NCBI GenBank assembly: GCA_016783105.1
Contig: JADHXF010000091.1
Coordinates: forward strand, 1 to 5,231
Direction of reading: 5' to 3'
Origin: Dehalococcoidales bacterium
GTDB taxonomy: Bacteria > Chloroflexota > Dehalococcoidia > Dehalococcoidales > RBG-16-60-22
Length of the DNA: 5,231 nt
A program made the position numbers and the translations under genes. Numbering within the stretch: the first letter of the stretch is position 1; each line of letters begins with the position of its first letter. Shown here piece after piece: positions 1 to 5,231 of this stretch. The notes beneath the pieces were generated by a model, which did not search any database, was not told the origin of the DNA, and worked only from the letters and a program-made list of their open reading frames with translations.

Positions 1-759
1 CGGCTCTTCCGCAAGATGGACGGCATCGGGGCACATGAGGTTATCATCGAAACGCCGTCGCACAATACACCCATGGCGTTGATGAGTTACGACCAGGTGG
101 AGAAGGTGCTTATCGCCTACCAGGAGCGGTATAACGCGCTGAAGAGGGAAAAACACCTGAAGTTCATAACTATCTTCAAAAATCACGGCTGGGCTTCGGG
201 CACTTCGCTGGTGCATCCGCACTCGCAAATAGTGGCCACGCCCATTGTGGCGCCTTCTTACCACCATCAGTTTGACATTGCCCACGAATACTATATTGAC
301 CGGGGCCGGTGTCTGTACTGCGATTTGCTGGCGGGGGAGCTGGAAAAGGACCAGAGAATCGTAACCAGGACCGAGCAGTTTATCGTCTTCCATCCCTATG
401 CCTCACGCGCGGCCTATGAGACATGGATAATGCCCAGAACACATTGTGCTTCTTTTGGCTTATTCCCCGATACGTATCTGAACCAGCTGGCCAAAGCGCT
501 GAAAAATGTTCTCCTCTGCCTGTACGAGTCGCTGGACAATCCGGCCTTCAACCTGATGGTCGACAGTACGCTTACAGAGGATGAGGAAGACCCTTACTAT
601 CACTGGCATATCCGCATTGTTCCCCGGCTGACGACCATCGCCGGCTTTGAAATGGGCTCCGGGATTTATATCAGTACCGCCCTGCCGGAGGATACGGCCA
701 GCCAGATAAGGGCCTGTTTCCAGAATCTTATTAAAGAAGGCAGAATCTCGCTGGAATAG
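1..759 (+). CDS. galT: Galactose-1-phosphate uridylyltransferase, N-terminus cut by window edge
   Basis: This is the C-terminal 252 residues of a GalT-family nucleotidyltransferase of the HIT superfamily. The family exchanges UMP between UDP-glucose and galactose-1-phosphate in the cytoplasmic Leloir pathway, through a uridylyl-histidine intermediate. The frame is open from base 1, so the ATG at 16 is internal (GIGAHEVIIETP follows it, a mid-protein family signature). About 80-90 N-terminal residues, including the usual first CxxC zinc pair, should lie to the left. Visible motifs are NHGWASGTS followed by HPHSQ at 214-228, whose second His is the expected nucleophile; a CLYC pair at about 310-321; ETWIMPR, matching the second HIT-like half; and HWHIRIVPR followed by AGFEMGSG near the C-terminus. 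The stop is TAG at 757-759. HPHSQ rather than the HPHGQ of E. coli, and HWH near the end, suggest the form found in many anaerobes and thermophiles. A related hexose-1-phosphate nucleotidyltransferase with another sugar specificity remains possible. It converges on the ATPase gene. Confidence 0.93.
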   Translation, partial: RLFRKMDGIGAHEVIIETPSHNTPMALMSYDQVEKVLIAYQERYNALKREKHLKFITIFKNHGWASGTSLVHPHSQIVATPIVAPSYHHQFDIAHEYYIDRGRCLYCDLLAGELEKDQRIVTRTEQFIVFHPYASRAAYETWIMPRTHCASFGLFPDTYLNQLAKALKNVLLCLYESLDNPAFNLMVDSTLTEDEEDPYYHWHIRIVPRLTTIAGFEMGSGIYISTALPEDTASQIRACFQNLIKEGRISLE

Positions 760-836
760 CCCTTTTCAACTGGCGGTTCCGTAACCAGAAGTCCGGCGAA
801 TAATTTCCAACAGTATTATTCCTGCACTGCTTGCCA

Positions 837-3551
837 TCAGGGACTATCTTCCTTCAAGGGACGCCATTGCCCCAGATTGAAAAGTCTGGGGAACAGCGAT
901 TTTCTCGTTTCCTCAATGATAAACAGGGAGGCGCCGGCGAGGAGGGCGATACCCCATTTCCCCAAAGTCAGTGGTACTGTACTGAAGGCCACCTGCATGA
1001 AGGGCGCGTAGACAACAAATAGCTGGAGAGAGATGGCGACTGCGGTTGACATAAGGAGCCATCGGTTGCGGAAGATGCCCAGGTGGAAGATGGTATACTG
1101 GCTGGAGCGCGCGTTAAAGGCGCGAAACCACTCGAAGGCGACCATGGTGCAGAAGGTGATGGTGCGCGCTTCTTCTATGCTCATTCTGGGCTCCGCCCAG
1201 CGAAAGACTAGAAATACGCCAACGCCCATGAGCGTGGCCATGAAGGCGATGCGGAGGAGCAGTCCGGGAAATACTATGCCCACTCCGGGGTGGCGGGGTG
1301 GCTGTTTCAGTTCATCCCCTACCTTTGGCTCCAACCCCAGAGGCACCGCCGCCGTGGTATCCGTGACCAGATTAACCCAGATAATCTGAACCGCAAGCAA
1401 GGGTGCCTTGCCCACGAAGAGGAGGGCCAGGGTAAGGGCAATGAGCTCTCCCAGGTTGGTACTCAGCAGGAAGAAGAGCACGTTGCGCAGTCGATTGAAG
1501 ATGACTCTGCCTTCCTCAACCGCAGCGACCACAGAAGCAAAATTGTCGTCTGCCAGTATCATATCGGAGCCTTCTTTGGCCACATCAGTGCCGGTGATGC
1601 CCATGGCAATGCCGATATTGGCCGCTTTCAATGCCGGCGCGTCATTAACGCCGTCGCCGGTCATGGCCACCACGTGCCCGTGGCTCTTCAATGCGTTCAC
1701 AATTCTGAGCTTGTGCAGGGGCTCAATGCGGGCGAAAACAGAGATATCTTCCACCTGCCCATACAGTTCCTCATCGGACATCTGCTTGAGTTCCGAGCCG
1801 GTAACTGTTCTCCCTGCCGGCAGGTCAAGTTGACGGGCGATTGACTCCGCGGTGACCTTGTGGTCGCCGGTAATCATCACCACCCTGATGCCCGCCTGCC
1901 GACACAGTCGCACCGCTTCTTTGGCTTCTTCACGAGGCAGGTCGGCCATGCCCGCCAGGCCGACAAATACCAGATTGCCCCGGATATGTTCATCTTTTAA
2001 ATCTTCCAGTTCACTGGGAAGCTCGGCATAGGCGGTGGCAATTACCCGTAACGCCTGTCTGGCCATAGCGTCGTTGGCCTGCATGATAGTATCAACGTCT
2101 TTCTCGGTGATGGGGACAACCTGCTCTCCATTAAGTTTAAACTTGCTGAGCGCCAGTATCTTCTCCACCGAGCCTTTGACATAGACCACTCTGCCGCCAT
2201 CGCGCGGGTGGAGGGTGGCCATGTACTGTTTTTCACTCTGAAACGGGATTTCGTCCAGGCGGGGAAAGGCCTTTTCCAGCTTTTCCTTGTTCATTCCCGC
2301 TTTGTTCGCTGCCACGAGCAGTGCTCCTTCCGTGGGGTCGCCGTAGATATCGCAGCACTCGTCATTATCCCGCCTCGTCAGGAAAGAATCGTTGCAGAGC
2401 GTGCCGATTCGCAGCATCAAGTTGATTGAGGGCTCGTTTTGCAGGTCAATAGTTTGCCCGTCACGGCGGAATTCACCCTGTGGAATGTAACCCTCGCCGG
2501 TTACTTCAATCGTCTGGCCGTCAACATACAGGCGTTGCACGGTCATCTCGTTCCGGGTCAGTGTTCCGGTTTTATCCGAGCAGATAACCGTGGCTGAGCC
2601 GAGGGTCTCCACGGCCACCAGTTTGCGGATGATGGCATTTCGCCGGGCCATGATGTGCATACCCACCGCCAGCACGACGGTAACCACGGTAGGCAGGCCC
2701 TCCGGTATGGCGGAGACGGCGGCCGCTACGGCCAGCAGGAATATTTCCAGCCAGTCCAGCCCCTGGAGCAGGCCAACCGCCACCAGCAGGGCACATATGC
2801 CAAGGAAAAGAATAACTATGTACCGGCTCAGTTTGCTGATGTTTTTCTGCAGGGGTGTCTTCTCCGACTTGATTTCCTGTATAGCGGTTGCTATCTGGCC
2901 GATGTCCGTTGCCATGCCGGTCCTGACGACCATGGCGGTGGCGCGACCGTAATTGACAATGGTGCCCATGTGCACCATGTTCTTTCTCTCCGGCATGGGT
3001 ACGTCTTCACGGATGGCATCGGTGTGTTTGTCAACGGGCATGGACTCGCCGGTGAGCATGGCCTCATTTACTTTCAGGTTGGAGACCTCAATAAGCCGGG
3101 CGTCGGCCGGGATTTTATCACCGGTTTCCAGGAGCACGATATCACCGGGAACCACCTCTCGGGCGGGGATAACCTTTATAACTCCATCGCGCCGGACGCT
3201 GGCCTTGGGTGCCGCCATCTGGATGAGCGCTTCCATCGCTTTCTCGGCGCGGGCCTCCTGTATAAAGCCGATGGCGGCATTGAGAAAAAGCACGCCGAGA
3301 ATCACACCGGCGTCAATAAAGTGCTCGACAATGAGGGAGATAATGGCGGCGACCATCAGGACATAAATGAGCGGGCTGAGAAACTGCCTCAGAAATACAA
3401 TTGCCGGCGGCGTCTTCTTCCTGCCCTTCAGCTCGTTAGGGCCGTACCGCAGGCGGCCGGAACTGGCCTCATCACCGGTAAGCCCGGAACGCCGGGAACC
3501 GAATGCCTCCAGAGCTTCACCGGTGGAGAGGTTATGCCACTGCGTGTTCAT
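837..3551 (-). CDS. P-type cation-transporting ATPase, calcium-pump (P2A-like) class
   Basis: This complete 904-residue integral membrane pump, of normal length for bacterial P2 ATPases, should use ATP to move Ca2+ (or a similar cation) out of the cytoplasm. In order it has a cation-ATPase N-terminal domain (WHNLSTGEAL, YGPNEL, residues 5-41), M1-M2 (about 51-97), an actuator domain with TGES at 167-170, M3-M4 (about 244-297) with PEGLP, the phosphorylated Asp326 in CSDKTGTLT, DPTEGAL at 405-411, KGS at 459-461, MITGD at 559-563, TGDGVNDAP at 631-639, and M5-M10 (about 690-880). Residues equivalent to the SERCA calcium ligands are all present: Glu284 (M4), Asn699 and Glu702 (M5), Asn727, Thr730 and Asp731 (M6), and Glu807 (M8). 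I therefore favour Ca2+ over Na+/K+ or H+, although the rest of M6 is unusual. There is no heavy-metal-binding domain. The ATG start gives the family's standard N-terminus and lies one base after the upstream stop codon. The nearest Shine-Dalgarno-like sequence, AGGAAG (3567-3572 on this strand), is 15 bases away, so translational coupling is likely. Confidence 0.96.
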   Translation of the reverse strand: MNTQWHNLSTGEALEAFGSRRSGLTGDEASSGRLRYGPNELKGRKKTPPAIVFLRQFLSPLIYVLMVAAIISLIVEHFIDAGVILGVLFLNAAIGFIQEARAEKAMEALIQMAAPKASVRRDGVIKVIPAREVVPGDIVLLETGDKIPADARLIEVSNLKVNEAMLTGESMPVDKHTDAIREDVPMPERKNMVHMGTIVNYGRATAMVVRTGMATDIGQIATAIQEIKSEKTPLQKNISKLSRYIVILFLGICALLVAVGLLQGLDWLEIFLLAVAAAVSAIPEGLPTVVTVVLAVGMHIMARRNAIIRKLVAVETLGSATVICSDKTGTLTRNEMTVQRLYVDGQTIEVTGEGYIPQGEFRRDGQTIDLQNEPSINLMLRIGTLCNDSFLTRRDNDECCDIYGDPTEGALLVAANKAGMNKEKLEKAFPRLDEIPFQSEKQYMATLHPRDGGRVVYVKGSVEKILALSKFKLNGEQVVPITEKDVDTIMQANDAMARQALRVIATAYAELPSELEDLKDEHIRGNLVFVGLAGMADLPREEAKEAVRLCRQAGIRVVMITGDHKVTAESIARQLDLPAGRTVTGSELKQMSDEELYGQVEDISVFARIEPLHKLRIVNALKSHGHVVAMTGDGVNDAPALKAANIGIAMGITGTDVAKEGSDMILADDNFASVVAAVEEGRVIFNRLRNVLFFLLSTNLGELIALTLALLFVGKAPLLAVQIIWVNLVTDTTAAVPLGLEPKVGDELKQPPRHPGVGIVFPGLLLRIAFMATLMGVGVFLVFRWAEPRMSIEEARTITFCTMVAFEWFRAFNARSSQYTIFHLGIFRNRWLLMSTAVAISLQLFVVYAPFMQVAFSTVPLTLGKWGIALLAGASLFIIEETRKSLFPRLFNLGQWRPLKEDSP
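870..891 (+). other. Hairpin with GAAA tetraloop inside the 3' end of the ATPase gene
   Basis: The + strand reads CCCCAGATT, then GAAA, then AGTCTGGGG: a 9-bp stem with one G-U wobble, closed by a GNRA-type loop. On the - strand the wobble becomes an A-C mismatch, so the structure is better in RNA read in the galT direction. It begins 110 bases after the galT stop, within the ATPase codons for residues 887-894. A loose T-rich stretch (ATTTTCTCGTTT, 899-910) follows after a spacer, which is not a classic terminator tail. It could end or stabilise the galT transcript, or simply reflect protein-coding constraint. The pairing is directly seen; any function is inference. Confidence 0.3.
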
Positions 3552-3552
3552 G

Positions 3553-5231
3553 CTAGGTAGTATTGGCTTCCTGACGGCAGAATTTTAGCAGCTCGGCGAA
3601 GTTGCTGATTCTGGCGGCGTTGTTGGTCTCCAGGAAGCCGTCGTAGGTGAGGCTTATCCAGGGCTTCTGGTAGGTGGCGCTGAACTTCTCGGCCATGGCG
3701 GCCACGATGCCGCCGGGCATACAGCCGTGGGGCATTACCGAAATCACCCCGGCAAATACCGGCGATTCCATCCACTCCACACCGCTGCCGATGCTGAGGA
3801 CCGCCTCGCTGCCGCAGCGGGGGGATAAATACATGTCTGACTTGGCAAGTATGGCCGCCGTGGAAGGCTCTCTTCCATCGAGCAGCTCGCGGTAGTAGCC
3901 GGAGACCTTATGCTCATCCCGCTCCTGTACCAATTTCTTGAGGTAGCTGGGAATTATTTTTCGGAAATTCCGGTCTTTCACCGCGTCTTCGAGGTTGCGG
4001 TAGGCGGTATATTTCATCCATTCGCCAACGGGAGAAACGATGACTTCAAGACCTGCCTCTTCACATTCTTTCACCAGGTCGCGGTTGCTGAATCGATTGG
4101 AGCGCAGGAATATCTCGCCGTTTATGCCGATGAGAGGTCGTGGTGGCAGGTGCGGGTCAATAAGCGACTTAAATGCTGCCGTTGCCTGCTGCAGCACATC
4201 GTAGAAAGGCTCCTTGCGGCGGACCCGCTCCGCAATCCGTTTCAGGAATTCATCGAACAGGGCTTCGGCCACTCCCTTTTCCTTTTCATAGGGACGGGTG
4301 CGCCAGAGAAGCCTTTGCAGCCCGTCAACAGCCACGATGCTGTTCCAGGCGAGGCGGGTAAAGCCCGGTTCAAGGTTAAGGTCACGGTAGGCGTTATTGG
4401 AAACCGAGGATATCATAGGCAGGTCAAAGCCGATGTCTTTCAGTATTCGGCCCTGCTCGACCGCGTACTTGCCCAGCCGACACGGCCCATAGGCACCGGC
4501 CATGAATCCCTCGTAATTCTTCAGGTCGTCGCCACAGTCGGAGCAGAACTTCATGAAGTCGCCCAGGGTGACGCGATAGGGGAGACATTCCGTTCCTGAG
4601 GTGACCTGGTTGCTGATGAGGAGGGTGCGTTCATCGGATTCAGGCAGCACGATGGCCCGTGCCCCGGAGGCATTAATCGCTTCGGCGAGGACATCGGCGT
4701 GGGGGCACATGCTGGGAAGAAGCAGCGTCTTCTTCGGGTCGATAATGGCAGAGACACCGCGGTAAATGTACCTGTCTGTATCCGGAATATGCTTTGCGGA
4801 CTGGGCATGGCTCGTAATCGTGTCCACGTATGCTTCAAGTCGGGTGACAATACCCGCTTCGGCAGCATGCTCGTCCATTTCCAGTTCGCCGAGCGGCTTT
4901 TCGCCCATAATATCGGCCAGCATCGGGAGCATGAAGGAATTCGGGCCGCAGCCGAAGTTGGTGATGGCCAGGCCGTAAAGCTGCGGGTCCTCGACGGTCA
5001 GGGCACCACCGGCGATGAACTTGCTCTCGTAATACCAGTAGGGACGGTCCGAATACTCCTTGGGGTCGACGGCTCCCAGCGGCAGCAAATCGAGGGGTAT
5101 GGGCACCACGCCGAGCTGGGCCAGCTTTTCGGCGATTCCCAGATTGGCACCTGAGTCCTGCGACATGTAAGAGCGGGAGAAAAGCACCACGCCGAGCTGG
5201 TCGCTCTCGCGGAGCTGCTTGAGCAATATTT
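3553..5231 (-). CDS. Acyl-CoA dehydratase activase-related protein (COG3580/COG3581-like), N-terminus cut by window edge
   Basis: About 558 C-terminal residues of a protein related to the activators and D-component of 2-hydroxyacyl-CoA dehydratases. The frame is open to the right edge. The TTG codon at 5224-5226 follows an in-frame ATA and lies within a conserved domain, so it is not a credible start. Full-length relatives often exceed 1,000 residues, with BcrAD/BadFG-type ATPase domains first; whether this one has them is not visible. Numbering from that TTG, motifs are SRSYMSQDSGANLGIAEKL (18-36), NFGCGPNSFM (90-99), EMDEHAAEAGIVTRLEA (116-132), MCPHADVLAEA (173-183), GTECLPY (211-217), GPCRLGKYAVEQ (247-258), SPRCGSEAVLSIG (468-480) and MPHGCMPGGIV (498-508). 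Cys93, 174, 214, 249, 471 and 502 sit in these conserved motifs and are candidate Fe-S ligands. Cys228 and Cys231 form an extra CxxC. The protein is probably cytoplasmic. The family's ATP-driven low-potential electron transfer is known for true dehydratase activators, but the substrate of this branch is not established. It is the upstream partner of the ATPase gene in one operon; the promoter is outside the window. Confidence 0.9.
   Translation of the reverse strand, partial: ILLKQLRESDQLGVVLFSRSYMSQDSGANLGIAEKLAQLGVVPIPLDLLPLGAVDPKEYSDRPYWYYESKFIAGGALTVEDPQLYGLAITNFGCGPNSFMLPMLADIMGEKPLGELEMDEHAAEAGIVTRLEAYVDTITSHAQSAKHIPDTDRYIYRGVSAIIDPKKTLLLPSMCPHADVLAEAINASGARAIVLPESDERTLLISNQVTSGTECLPYRVTLGDFMKFCSDCGDDLKNYEGFMAGAYGPCRLGKYAVEQGRILKDIGFDLPMISSVSNNAYRDLNLEPGFTRLAWNSIVAVDGLQRLLWRTRPYEKEKGVAEALFDEFLKRIAERVRRKEPFYDVLQQATAAFKSLIDPHLPPRPLIGINGEIFLRSNRFSNRDLVKECEEAGLEVIVSPVGEWMKYTAYRNLEDAVKDRNFRKIIPSYLKKLVQERDEHKVSGYYRELLDGREPSTAAILAKSDMYLSPRCGSEAVLSIGSGVEWMESPVFAGVISVMPHGCMPGGIVAAMAEKFSATYQKPWISLTYDGFLETNNAARISNFAELLKFCRQEANTT

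Noticed and set aside
770..788. Small hairpin GGTT-CCGT-AACC just after galT
   Set aside because: It has only four continuous pairs (six with a bulge) and is followed by A-rich rather than T-rich sequence on the + strand; not a terminator.
798..821. Inverted repeat GAATAAT / ATTATTC with a 10-base loop in the convergent gap, as a bidirectional terminator
   Set aside because: The stem is almost all A-T with a large loop and no following T run on either strand, so it is too weak to call.
1290..1844. Overlapping + strand open frames (about 140-184 codons) opposite the ATPase C-terminal half
   Set aside because: They are low-complexity-like translations without recognisable motifs; the opposite strand encodes the conserved TGDGVNDAP hinge and M5-M6.
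2655..3560. A 301-codon open frame on the + strand opposite the ATPase
   Set aside because: It is rich in His, Gly and Asp with no domain or hydrophobic core. It lies exactly antisense to strongly conserved ATPase motifs and is explained by codon bias in moderately GC-rich DNA.
3910..4599. A 229-codon + strand open frame opposite the activase-like gene
   Set aside because: It has no family resemblance; the - strand frame carries the conserved motifs, so this is a shadow.
5224..5226. TTG as a start codon of the activase-like gene
   Set aside because: The frame stays open to the window edge and the residues immediately after belong to a conserved domain, so the real start is outside the window.
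1..5231. Search for mobile elements, CRISPR repeats, tRNA or rRNA genes, toxin-antitoxin or defence genes
   Set aside because: Nearly every base lies in three well-recognised genes, and I saw no direct repeat array, transposase, tRNA-like fold or unexplained gap over 77 bases.

Overview
The window is ordinary bacterial or archaeal chromosomal coding DNA, moderately GC-rich and almost fully coding. It holds three genes. The end of a galactose-1-phosphate uridylyltransferase (galT) gene runs rightward from the left edge. Two genes run leftward: a cation-transporting P-type ATPase of the calcium-pump class, and upstream of it a large protein related to the activators of 2-hydroxyacyl-CoA dehydratases, cut by the right edge. 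The activase family is typical of strict anaerobes (Clostridia, Dehalococcoidia-type Chloroflexota, deltaproteobacterial lineages, some methanogens), so an anaerobe is likely. A Dehalococcoidia-like Chloroflexota source would fit, but this is an impression from protein style and cannot be settled here.

Layout: 1-759 (+) is the 3' three quarters of galT. Positions 760-836 are a 77-base gap between convergent genes, with no convincing intrinsic terminator on either strand. Positions 837-3551 (-) are the complete 904-residue ATPase, with all phosphorylation, nucleotide-binding and calcium-ligand motifs intact. Positions 3553-5231 (-) are the C-terminal part of the activase-related protein, with many conserved cysteines expected to hold an Fe-S centre. 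Its stop codon lies one base before the ATPase start, so the two leftward genes almost certainly share a transcript whose promoter is outside the window.

How they work together: galT belongs to sugar-nucleotide (Leloir) metabolism and is probably unrelated to the leftward pair. The ATPase should extrude or sequester Ca2+ (or a similar cation) at the expense of ATP. The activase-like protein is probably an ATP-dependent, Fe-S electron-transfer or dehydratase-type protein. Their co-transcription has no obvious functional explanation. I see no mobile element, CRISPR array, RNA gene or defence system, and nothing that amounts to a new biological system. The points worth a second look are the one-base gene junction, a variant M6 motif in the ATPase, an extra CxxC pair in the activase-like protein, and a GAAA-loop hairpin in the 3' end of the ATPase gene.
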